Shown here in pieces: positions 1 to 7,314 of a stretch of DNA of 41,070 bases (the first letter of the stretch is position 1; every line of letters begins with the position of its first letter). Both the position numbers and the translations under genes were made by a program. The notes below the pieces were generated by a model. The model searched no databases and was not told the DNA's origin. It saw only the letters and a program-made list of their open reading frames with translations. Location: positions 1-41,070 of the forward strand of contig DASTGO010000441.1 in assembly GCA_035719045.1 (NCBI GenBank), written 5' to 3'. The DNA is from DASTGO01 sp035719045. Its GTDB lineage: Bacteria > Actinomycetota > Actinomycetes > Actinomycetales > Kineosporiaceae.

Positions 1-1235
1 GGCGCCGGGACCGTCACCGGCTCCGGCGGCTCGGCGACCGTCGCGTGGTCACCCGCGGCGGACCTGGGTCGCAGGGCGGACGCCCCGCGCTGCTCGGCCT
101 CACCGAGCCGGATCTCCTGCACCGCCCGCCGCAGGAGCGCCAGTTCCGCCGGAGCGGCCTCCCGGCCCCGGACATGCTCCAGGAAACCCTGGGTCAGGAC
201 GATGTCGTCACGGCCCCGGACCCGTTCGGTGTAGCTGCGCCCGGCCGCCGCGGACCCGCCCTCCGGCTCGAACCGCAACTCCAGGGCGTGCGGGAAACGG
301 CTGCGGACCTGCTGCATGGCCTCGCGCGGCCGCTGCGGATCCGTCAGGGTCACCTGGCACCAGGCGTCCTCGTGGCGGGCCAGCGCCGGATCGGTGAGCA
401 GCTCGGGCAGCCTGCCGCGCAGCACGGCCAGCGACCGGGGGACCGGCGTGTCCACCGCCTCGGCCCGGCCCAGCCCGCCACGCTCCAGTTCCACCAGCCA
501 GGCGCCCTTGACCTGGCCGCACTCGGAGAACGAGTACGCCAGCGGCGAACCGCTGTACCGGACCGCCTCGGCGAGCCGCTGCCGGCCGTGCAGATGGCCG
601 AGAGCGACGTAGTCGACCCCGTCGAAGACCCCGGACGGCACCGCCTGGACCCCGCCCGTGCTGATGTCCCGTTCGCTGTCGCTGGCCTGGCCGCCCGCCA
701 CGAAGGCATGGGCCGCCACCACGCTGCGGGTTCCCGGTGGGCGGTCGGCCAGGTCGGCCCGTACCAGCTCCATCACCCGGCCGAGCACCGCCTCGTGACC
801 GGCCGTGACCGCCAACTCCCCGGACACCAGGGCCGGTTCCAGGTAGGGCAGCGGGTACAACGCCACCGGGCCGTGGCGGTCCTGCAGCAGCACCGGGTCC
901 GCCAGCCGGGCCGGATCGGTCCGGACATGCAGCCGGGCGGCCTCCAGCAGCCGGGACCCGAAGCCGAGCCGCCGGGCGGAGTCATGGTTACCGCTGGTCA
1001 GCACCACCTCGGCACCCGTGGCGACCAGCCGGGCCAGGGTGTCGTCGAGCAGGGACACCACGTCCACCGCGGGCAGCGCCCGGTCGTACACGTCCCCGGC
1101 GACCACCACCACGTCGACCCGCTCCGCCCGGACCACCTCCACCAGGTGGTCGAGCACGGCCGCCTGGTCGCCGAGCAGGCCGACCCGGTGGAAAGACCTG
1201 CCGAGATGCCAGTCCGAGGTGTGGAGCAGTCGCAC
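1..1235 (-). CDS. sbcD: Nuclease SbcD-like metallophosphoesterase (3' end beyond window)
   Basis: DNA-repair exonuclease subunit D, which with SbcC trims hairpins and protein-blocked DNA ends. Read from GTG at 1235, the frame stays open to base 1, so about 411 residues are visible and the C-terminus lies outside. The calcineurin-like phosphoesterase motifs are in order: DWHLG (residues 8-12), GDVYDR (47-52), SGNHDSA (81-87), a lone metal-binding His at 176, and GHLHG (213-217). These are the di-manganese ligands of the SbcD/Mre11 family. SbcC would be expected downstream, to the left of the window. The start is supported by a TACAGT hexamer 7 nt upstream, which suggests a leaderless mRNA, and by the fact that the first residues VRLLHTSDWHLG match the usual N-terminus of the family. 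Confidence 0.93.
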   Translation of the reverse strand, partial: MRLLHTSDWHLGRSFHRVGLLGDQAAVLDHLVEVVRAERVDVVVVAGDVYDRALPAVDVVSLLDDTLARLVATGAEVVLTSGNHDSARRLGFGSRLLEAARLHVRTDPARLADPVLLQDRHGPVALYPLPYLEPALVSGELAVTAGHEAVLGRVMELVRADLADRPPGTRSVVAAHAFVAGGQASDSERDISTGGVQAVPSGVFDGVDYVALGHLHGRQRLAEAVRYSGSPLAYSFSECGQVKGAWLVELERGGLGRAEAVDTPVPRSLAVLRGRLPELLTDPALARHEDAWCQVTLTDPQRPREAMQQVRSRFPHALELRFEPEGGSAAAGRSYTERVRGRDDIVLTQGFLEHVRGREAAPAELALLRRAVQEIRLGEAEQRGASALRPRSAAGDHATVAEPPEPVTVPA

Positions 1236-1242
1236 GGCCCCG

Positions 1243-1248
1243 ACTGTA
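1243..1248 (-). promoter_or_regulatory. -10 element of sbcD (TACAGT), leaderless
   Basis: TACAGT on the minus strand is followed by 7 nt and then the GTG start codon. This is the expected position of a sigma-70-type -10 box if transcription starts at the start codon. No convincing -35 box was seen. Confidence 0.55.
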
Positions 1249-1407
1249 GGGATCGCGGCCGACAGCGCGCAGCAGCTTCGCGGCAGTCCGGCGGAACGGA
1301 TGTCCCGGGACGAGACGGGGCATCCCGGAGGAACCGCCCGATCGTCTGCACGCCCGAGGGTCGAGATCACCCTGGTGACCGCGGCCTCACTGTGGTGCAC
1401 TCCGAGC

Positions 1408-2886
1408 ATGGGCGATGAGGTCTCGCAGGTCCTGTTCCCGCGGGAGCAGCGCCAGCGCTATCGGGAGAAGGTCCAGCTCTGCCTGGACGTGTTCGAGCGG
1501 ATGCTCGCCTCGGCCACCTTCGACGCGGAGGACCCGCTGTCCGGCCTGGAGCTCGAGCTGAACCTCGTGGACGCGGGGTACCAGCCGTTCTTCGGCAACA
1601 CCGACGTACTCGCAGAGATCACCGACCCGGCGTTCCAGACCGAGCTCGGCGCCTTCAACATCGAGTTCAACGTGCCGCCGCGCTCGTTGACCGGACGGGC
1701 CCTGGTCGAGCTGGAGGCGGACCTGCGGGCGTCCCTGAACGCCGCCCAGTCGAAGGCGAACCGGCGGGGCGGCCACATCGTGATGATCGGGATCCTGCCC
1801 ACGCTGCTGCAGGAACACCTGGACTCCCCGCACTGGATGAGCCCCTCCGCCCGCTACGCCGCACTGAACGACTCCGTGTTCGCCGCCCGGGGCGAGGACA
1901 TCCGGCTGGACATCTCAGGGGTGGAACGGCTGTCGGCCTACGCCTCCACCCTGGCTCCCGAGGCCGCCTGCACCAGCCTCCAGCTGCACCTGCAGGTGGC
2001 TCCGCAGGACTTCGCGCCCACCTGGAACGCCGCCCAGGTGCTGGCCGGTCCGCAACTGGCCCTCGGCGCGAACTCGCCGTACTTCCTGGGCCGGGAGCTG
2101 TGGCGGGAGACCCGCATCGACCTGTTCGGCCAGGCCACCGACACCCGCCCGCAGGAGCTGCGCAACCAGGGCGTCCGGCCACGGGTGTGGTTCGGCGAGC
2201 GCTGGGTGACGTCGATCTTCGACCTGTTCGAGGAGAACGTCCGCTACTTCCCGGCCCTGCTGCCCGAGGTGACCGACGAGGACCCGCTCGCCGAACTGGA
2301 GGCCGGCCGGGCACCCAGGCTGCAGGAGCTGCGGTTGCACAACGGGACGATCTGGCGCTGGAACCGGCCGGTCTACGACGTGGTCGACGGGCAGCCGCAC
2401 GTCCGGGTCGAGAACCGGGTGCTGCCCGCCGGGCCGACGGTCGTCGACGTCCTGGCGAATGCCGCGTTCTACTACGGCGCCCTGCGGGTCCTCGCCGAGG
2501 ACGACCGCCCGGTCTGGTCGAAGATGACCTTCTCCACCGCGGAGGAGAACTTCAGCGCCTGCGCCCAGCGCGGCATCGACGCCCACGTGTACTGGCCCGG
2601 GCTGGGCGAGGTCACCGTGGACGAGCTCGTCCTGCGCCGGCTGCTGCCGATGGCCCACGAGGGCCTGCAACGGTGGGGGGTGGCCGCCGACGTCCGCGAC
2701 CGCTTCCTCGGGGTGATCGAGCAGCGGGCCAAGTCCGGACGCAACCCCGCCTCCTGGCAGGTGGACACCGTGCACGCCCTGCAGGACCGGGGCGCCGACC
2801 GGGTCGAGGCCCTGACGCAGATGCTCCGCCGGTACTGCGAGGGGATGCACGCGAACGAACCGGTACACACCTGGTCGATCCCCTGA
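1408..2886 (+). CDS. Glutamate--cysteine ligase family protein (GCS2 type)
   Basis: A 492-residue protein of the carboxylate-amine/glutamate-cysteine ligase family. These enzymes join glutamate to an amino compound through a gamma-peptide bond using ATP. Visible family features include GLELELNLVD (the acidic GxExE-type metal/ATP site near residue 45), GAFNIEFNVPP, a TSLQLHLQV stretch, and the late RVENRVLPAGPT segment. In actinomycetes the first step of mycothiol synthesis is done by other enzymes, so the physiological substrate of this ATP-grasp-like ligase is not certain. ATG 1408 was chosen because MGDEVSQVLFPREQRQ begins directly with the conserved region and no family sequence is recognisable upstream. 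It is divergent from sbcD with 172 bp between the start codons. Confidence 0.8.
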   Translation: MGDEVSQVLFPREQRQRYREKVQLCLDVFERMLASATFDAEDPLSGLELELNLVDAGYQPFFGNTDVLAEITDPAFQTELGAFNIEFNVPPRSLTGRALVELEADLRASLNAAQSKANRRGGHIVMIGILPTLLQEHLDSPHWMSPSARYAALNDSVFAARGEDIRLDISGVERLSAYASTLAPEAACTSLQLHLQVAPQDFAPTWNAAQVLAGPQLALGANSPYFLGRELWRETRIDLFGQATDTRPQELRNQGVRPRVWFGERWVTSIFDLFEENVRYFPALLPEVTDEDPLAELEAGRAPRLQELRLHNGTIWRWNRPVYDVVDGQPHVRVENRVLPAGPTVVDVLANAAFYYGALRVLAEDDRPVWSKMTFSTAEENFSACAQRGIDAHVYWPGLGEVTVDELVLRRLLPMAHEGLQRWGVAADVRDRFLGVIEQRAKSGRNPASWQVDTVHALQDRGADRVEALTQMLRRYCEGMHANEPVHTWSIP

Positions 2887-2994
2887 CCTGGGAGCACTGC
2901 GGGGAGTGATCAGCGGCACCCTGGGCTACCCGTGGCCGCCGGGTGCTGCAACGCTGTGCGCCAGGCGGTAGCGCAGCCGCCTGAGGTGCACGCG

Positions 2995-3000
2995 AAGGAG
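2995..3000 (+). promoter_or_regulatory. Ribosome binding site deciding the TTG start of trpB2
   Basis: AAGGAG lies 6 nt before TTG at 3007. It is the only good Shine-Dalgarno sequence in the 120 bp between the ligase gene and trpB2, so the upstream in-frame codons are treated as leader. Confidence 0.7.
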
Positions 3001-3006
3001 AGAACC

Positions 3007-4377
3007 TTGGCCGAGGTGCAGCAGCACAAGGTGGTGCTCGACGAGTCCGAGATGCCCACCCGCTGGTACAACATCATCCCGGACCTGCCCACGCCGCCGC
3101 CCCCGCCGCTGCACCCGGGCACCAAGCAGCCCGTCGGCCCGGACGACCTCGCGCCGCTGTTCCCGATGTCGCTGATCCTGCAGGAGGTCGCCACCGAGCG
3201 GTACATCGACATCCCGCCGGAGGTCCTCGACGTCTACCGCCTGTGGCGGCCGTCCCCGCTGTTCCGGGCACACCGGCTGGAGCGGGCGCTCGGCACCCCG
3301 GCCCGGATCTACTACAAGTACGAGGGCGTCTCGCCCGCCGGGTCGCACAAGCCGAACACGGCCGTGCCGCAGGCGTTCTACAACGCGCAGGCCGGGGTGA
3401 AGAAGCTCACCACCGAGACCGGCGCCGGCCAGTGGGGGACGGCACTGTCGTTCGCCTGCTCCCTGTTCGGCCTGGAGTGCGAGGTCTGGCAGGTGGGCGC
3501 CAGCTACGACCAGAAGCCGTACCGCCGGATGATGATCGAGACCTTCGGCGCCAAGGTGCACCGCTCGCCGTCGGAGCTGACCCAGGCGGGCAAGGCGATC
3601 CTCGCCGAGCAGGAGAACCACCCCGGGTCCCTCGGCATCGCGATCAGCGAGGCGGTCGAGGTCGCCGCGCAGAACGACGAGGTCAAGTACGCCCTCGGCA
3701 GCGTGCTCAACCACGTGATCCTGCACCAGACGATCATCGGCGAGGAGGCGCTGCTGCAGTTCGCCAAGATCGGGGACACCCCCGACGTGGTGATCGGCTG
3801 CACCGGCGGTGGCTCGAACTTCGGCGGTCTGGCCTTCCCGTTCCTGCGCGAGAAGCTCGCCGGGACGATGTCCCCGGTGCTGCGCGGCGTCGAGCCGGCC
3901 TCCTGCCCGTCGTTGACCCAGGGCACCTACGCCTACGACTTCGGCGACACCGCGGGGATGACCCCGCTGATGAAGATGCACACCCTCGGGCACGGCTTCG
4001 TGCCGGCCGCGATCCACGCGGGCGGCCTGCGCTACCACGGGATGTCCCCGCTCGTGTCGCACGTGTACGAGTCGGGGCTGATGGAGGCGCTGGCCCTGCC
4101 CCAGACGGAGTGCTTCGCCGCCGCCGTGCAGTTCGCCCGGACCGAGGGGATCGTGCCGGCCCCGGAGTCTTCGCACGCGATCGCCGCGGCGGTCCGGGAG
4201 GCGCAGGCCGCGAAGGAGTCAGGTGAGGAGAAGGCCATCCTGATCGCCCTGTCCGGGCACGGCCACTTCGACCTGGCGGCCTACGACGCGTACCTCGGCG
4301 GCCGGATGACCGACGAGGAGACCACTCCCGACCGGTTCGCCGAGGCCTTGGCCCAGCTCCCCGAGGTGTCCGCCTGA
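3007..4377 (+). CDS. TrpB2-type tryptophan synthase beta-like PLP enzyme
   Basis: A 456-residue PLP enzyme of the TrpB2/TrpB-like family, which condenses indole with serine (or O-phosphoserine in some archaea) without needing TrpA. Seen: the PLP lysine in AGSHKPNTA (K115), the ETGAGQWG loop (137-144), and the phosphate-binding GGGSN (267-271). The long N-terminal part with MPTRWYNIIPDLPTPPPPPLHPGT is typical of TrpB2 and absent from TrpB1. TTG was chosen as start from the AAGGAG site 6 nt upstream. The gene stands alone: no trpA, trpC or indole-forming gene is nearby, and a strong hairpin closes it. It probably salvages indole, but that role is inferred from the family. Confidence 0.92.
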   Translation: MAEVQQHKVVLDESEMPTRWYNIIPDLPTPPPPPLHPGTKQPVGPDDLAPLFPMSLILQEVATERYIDIPPEVLDVYRLWRPSPLFRAHRLERALGTPARIYYKYEGVSPAGSHKPNTAVPQAFYNAQAGVKKLTTETGAGQWGTALSFACSLFGLECEVWQVGASYDQKPYRRMMIETFGAKVHRSPSELTQAGKAILAEQENHPGSLGIAISEAVEVAAQNDEVKYALGSVLNHVILHQTIIGEEALLQFAKIGDTPDVVIGCTGGGSNFGGLAFPFLREKLAGTMSPVLRGVEPASCPSLTQGTYAYDFGDTAGMTPLMKMHTLGHGFVPAAIHAGGLRYHGMSPLVSHVYESGLMEALALPQTECFAAAVQFARTEGIVPAPESSHAIAAAVREAQAAKESGEEKAILIALSGHGHFDLAAYDAYLGGRMTDEETTPDRFAEALAQLPEVSA

Positions 4378-4394
4378 TCCGGGCCTGATCCGAT

Positions 4395-4443
4395 CCGTCC
4401 GGCGGCCGGTCCGGGGACCTTCCCCGTGCAGGCCGCCGGACGG
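4395..4443 (+). terminator. Hairpin terminator after trpB2
   Basis: Perfect 13-bp arms (4395-4407 and 4431-4443) lie 17 bp past the trpB2 stop. The 23-nt loop contains a second small stem (CGGGG/CCCCG). There is no T-tract, as is usual for high-GC actinomycetes. Confidence 0.75.
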
Positions 4444-4456
4444 GACCGGTGTCGCC

Positions 4457-4462
4457 TACGGT
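4457..4462 (+). promoter_or_regulatory. -10 element of the P450 gene (TACGGT), leaderless
   Basis: TACGGT is followed by 6 nt and then ATG 4469. It sits only 14 bp after the trpB2 terminator, so the P450 appears to have its own promoter. No clear -35 box. Confidence 0.55.
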
Positions 4463-4468
4463 TCAGCC

Positions 4469-5737
4469 ATGTCCACCACCGGTTCAGCCGTGCCCGCCAC
4501 GCTGCCGCCGTTCGACCCCGCGGACCCGGCGTTCCTCGCCGACCCGTACCCGAGCTTCGCCGCGCTGCGGGCCGCCGGGCCGGTGCACTGGCATGAGGGG
4601 CTGGGCCTGTTCGTCGCGGTCTCCCACCGGGCCTGCGACGCCGTCCTGCGCGAGCGGTCCCTGGGGCGGATCTGGCGGGACCGGGAGCCGGCCGCACACT
4701 TCCCGGCGTTCAACCTGCTCCACCGGACCTCGATCCTGGAGAACGAGCCCCCGACCCACACCCGGCTGAGACGGCTGATCAGCGGGGCGTTCGGGCGCGG
4801 GCACGTGGAGCGGCTGCGGCCGTGGATCGCCGCACTGGCCGACCGGCTCGTCGCGGACCTCGCCGGCCGGCTGCGCGACGGGGGAGCCGCCGACCTGCTC
4901 GCCCTGGTCGCCGAACCCGTCCCGGTCGAGGTGATCGCCGAACTGCTGCACGTCCCGCACGCCGACCGGCACCTGCTGCGGCCGTGGTCGAACGCCATCG
5001 TCAAGATGTACGAGTACGGCCTGCCGGTGGACCAGCAGCAGGAGGCAGAGGAGGCCGCCGCGGCCTTCGTGGCCTATCTGCGGGACCTGGTGGCGCAGCG
5101 CCGCCGGCAGCCGCTGGCCGACGACCTGGTGTCCGATCTGGTGGCCGCCGCCGACGGCGCGGACCGGCTGACCGAGGACGAGGTGGTCGGCACCTGCGTC
5201 CTGCTGCTCATGGCCGGCCACGAGGCCACCGTGAACGTGACCGGGAACGGCCTGCTGGCCCTGCTCACCCACCGGGACCAGTGGCGGCGGGTGGTCGCGG
5301 GCCCCGAGCTGGTCGTGCCCGCCGTCGAGGAGATGATCCGGTTCGACTCCTCCCTGCAGCTGTTCGAGCGCACGGCCACCGCCGACGTGGACGTCCTCGG
5401 CACCACGGTGCCCGCCGGGACCAAGATCGCCGCGCTGCTCGGGGCCGCCCACCGCGACCCGGAGGTGTTCGCCGACCCGGACCGGTTCGACGTCTCCCGC
5501 ACCCCCAATCCGCACCTCGGCTTCGGTGCCGGGATCCACTTCTGCATCGGGGCGCCGCTGGCCCGGGTCGAGGTCCAGTCGGTGCTGTCCGCGCTGCGCC
5601 GGCGGCTGCCGGGGCTGCAGCTCGCGGCGGTGCCCGCCCGGCGGCCGGAGTTCGTCATCCGGGGCCTGCACGAGCTGGTGATCTCCCACGAGGGGCCGCT
5701 CCCGCAGGTCGCGGAGGTCACCGCCCCCATCCCGTGA
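4469..5737 (+). CDS. Cytochrome P450
   Basis: A soluble 422-residue bacterial class I P450 mono-oxygenase, which needs a ferredoxin and reductase from elsewhere. The hallmarks are all present: oxygen-activating I-helix AGHEAT (249-254), K-helix E288-x-x-R291, and the haem loop FGAGIHFCIG with the axial cysteine at 359. The N-terminus has no membrane anchor. Early residues ENEPPTHTRLRRL are the usual C-helix region of the CYP107/CYP105-like group. The substrate cannot be told from the sequence. The next gene on the same strand is an LLM-type oxidoreductase, and a shared small-molecule oxidation role is possible but unproven. The start is supported by a TACGGT box 6 nt upstream. Confidence 0.95.
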   Translation: MSTTGSAVPATLPPFDPADPAFLADPYPSFAALRAAGPVHWHEGLGLFVAVSHRACDAVLRERSLGRIWRDREPAAHFPAFNLLHRTSILENEPPTHTRLRRLISGAFGRGHVERLRPWIAALADRLVADLAGRLRDGGAADLLALVAEPVPVEVIAELLHVPHADRHLLRPWSNAIVKMYEYGLPVDQQQEAEEAAAAFVAYLRDLVAQRRRQPLADDLVSDLVAAADGADRLTEDEVVGTCVLLLMAGHEATVNVTGNGLLALLTHRDQWRRVVAGPELVVPAVEEMIRFDSSLQLFERTATADVDVLGTTVPAGTKIAALLGAAHRDPEVFADPDRFDVSRTPNPHLGFGAGIHFCIGAPLARVEVQSVLSALRRRLPGLQLAAVPARRPEFVIRGLHELVISHEGPLPQVAEVTAPIP

Positions 5738-5825
5738 CCGTGGTCGCCCCCCGGCCCCTGGCCTCACCGACGGCGCCGTCCCGGTCCGACGCGCGCGATC
5801 GCCACCGGCGGGGGAGGATGCGGGC

Positions 5826-6728
5826 ATGTTGCTCGGACTGCAGGTTCCCGACTTCACCTGGCCGGACGCTCCCCGCAGCATCGGCCCGACCTTCCGTCGC
5901 ATCGCCCGGGACGCCGATGAGGCGGGCCTGGCCAGCCTCTGGGTGATGGACCACTTCTTCCAGATCCGCGCCGTCGGCCCGTCCGAGCGCGAGATGCTCG
6001 AGGGGTGGTCTGCGCTCGCGCACGCCGCCGCCGTCACCGAGCGGATCACCCTCGGCACCATGGTCACCGGGGTCACCTACCGGCATCCGGGGCTGCTGGT
6101 GAAGACCGCCACCACGCTTGACGTGCTCTCCGGCGGTCGGGCCTGGTTCGGCATCGGGGCTGCCTGGAACGAGGAGGAGCACCGCGGGCTGGGCGTGCCG
6201 TTCCCGCCGCTGGCCGAGCGTTTCGAACGGCTGGAGGAGACCCTGCGGATCGCGCACCAGATGTGGAGCGGCGACGAGAGCCCATTCGAGGGCAGGCACT
6301 ACCGGCTGGAACGGCCGCTGAACTCCCCACCCGCCCTGTCCACCCCGCATCCGCGCATCCTCGTCGGCGGCACCGGGGAGAAGAAGACGCTGCGGCTGGT
6401 GGCCCGGTACGCCGACGCCTGCAACATCTTCGAGTTCGGCACCGAGGGTGTGGAGGCGAAGCTCGACGTGCTGCGCGCGCACTGCTCCGACGTGGGGCGG
6501 AACTACGGCGCGATCCAGAAGACCACCCTGGGCGTGCTCAGCCTGTCGAAGGACGGCACCGACGGCACCCAGACCGTGGACCAGGCGGTGGAGCGGTTCG
6601 CCGGGTACGCCGCGATCGGTGTCGACCAGGTGATCGTGTCCATCCCCGGGATCGGTGACCCGCGCAACTTCGAGCTGGTCCCGGAACTCGTGCAGCGACT
6701 CGCGGAGATCCCGGTCCAGGGCCGCTGA
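5826..6728 (+). CDS. LLM-class F420-dependent oxidoreductase
   Basis: A 300-residue luciferase-like TIM-barrel oxidoreductase, probably using coenzyme F420. Family marks seen: the N-terminal LGLQVPDFTW strand, SLWVMDHFFQI, the TLGTMVTGVTYRHPGLLVKTA region typical of F420 enzymes, LSGGRAWFGIGAAWNEEEH, and the C-terminal IGVDQVIVSIPGIGDP. The hydride acceptor is unknown, as these enzymes act on many compounds. It lies 88 bp after the P450 on the same strand and has a GGGGAGGA ribosome binding site 7 nt before ATG 5826, so it may be cotranscribed with the P450. Confidence 0.9.
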   Translation: MLLGLQVPDFTWPDAPRSIGPTFRRIARDADEAGLASLWVMDHFFQIRAVGPSEREMLEGWSALAHAAAVTERITLGTMVTGVTYRHPGLLVKTATTLDVLSGGRAWFGIGAAWNEEEHRGLGVPFPPLAERFERLEETLRIAHQMWSGDESPFEGRHYRLERPLNSPPALSTPHPRILVGGTGEKKTLRLVARYADACNIFEFGTEGVEAKLDVLRAHCSDVGRNYGAIQKTTLGVLSLSKDGTDGTQTVDQAVERFAGYAAIGVDQVIVSIPGIGDPRNFELVPELVQRLAEIPVQGR

Positions 6729-6775
6729 GCGCCGGGTGTCACCGACGCCATCACCGGCCGTGATCACCCCACTGA

Positions 6776-6781
6776 TAGAGT
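6776..6781 (+). promoter_or_regulatory. Possible -10 element of the EF-hand gene (TAGAGT)
   Basis: TAGAGT lies 51 nt before the GTG start, which would give a leader of about 45 nt. No -35 box is evident. Confidence 0.4.
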
Positions 6782-6832
6782 CCCGGCCGGCGGCGCCGTC
6801 CCGGAGTGCCGCATCGACCCCAGGGGGCTCCG

Positions 6833-7054
6833 GTGACCGGCGGGAACGGCTTCGGCGCGACGTTCGCGATGATCGACACGGATCAGGATGGCTTCATCAC
6901 GGTGAGTGAGTTCACTCGGATGATCAACCTGCTCGGTGAGTGGAAGGTGAACGAGGAGATCGCCGCCTCGATGTTCGCCCAGGCGGATGGAGACCGCGAC
7001 GGCAGGATCACCCTCGCCGAACTCACCGACTACCTGGCGAAGCCCTCCGCCTGA
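6833..7054 (+). CDS. Small two-EF-hand calcium-binding protein
   Basis: A 73-residue acidic protein made of little more than one EF-hand pair. Both 12-residue calcium loops are complete: DTDQDGFITVSE (loop 1) and DGDRDGRITLAE (loop 2), with Asp at positions 1, 3 and 5, Gly at 6, a hydrophobic residue at 8 and Glu at 12. It resembles the small calmodulin-like CabC/CabD-type proteins of streptomycetes. There is no signal peptide, so it should bind Ca2+ in the cytoplasm as a sensor or buffer. GTG 6833 was chosen from an AGGGGG ribosome binding site about 5 nt upstream. It lies between the LLM oxidoreductase and pyc; a functional link to either is not shown. Confidence 0.88.
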   Translation: MTGGNGFGATFAMIDTDQDGFITVSEFTRMINLLGEWKVNEEIAASMFAQADGDRDGRITLAELTDYLAKPSA

Positions 7055-7187
7055 GCCCCCGCCGGTCCGGGTGGACGGACGACACCTGCCCGCCGGTGCG
7101 CGTGCCCGCCCGTGCGCCGGATCAGCTGCGCGCAGGGTGGCGACCCGCGGCCGGATGGCGGAACGGTAGGTGGTCGGCCTGCGGGGT

Positions 7188-7212
7188 GTGGGTACGGTGA
7201 CCCCGTACCCAC
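7188..7212. promoter_or_regulatory. Perfect 10-bp palindrome overlapping the putative pyc promoter
   Basis: Arms GTGGGTACGG (7188-7197) and CCGTACCCAC (7203-7212) are separated by 5 bp. A TANNNT hexamer (TACGGT, 7193-7198) lies inside, so the palindrome may be an operator over the -10 box of pyc with a leader of about 110 nt. It could also be an RNA hairpin ending the EF-hand transcript. Confidence 0.5.
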
Positions 7213-7314
7213 CCACCCCGTCCGTCCGGCGGGTGCCGAGCCCGGTCCCGCCCCTGACCAGGCCCGGAGGGCCGGTCGGGCGCCACCGGTGCCCAGGCAC
7301 CAGCGGAGGCAACA

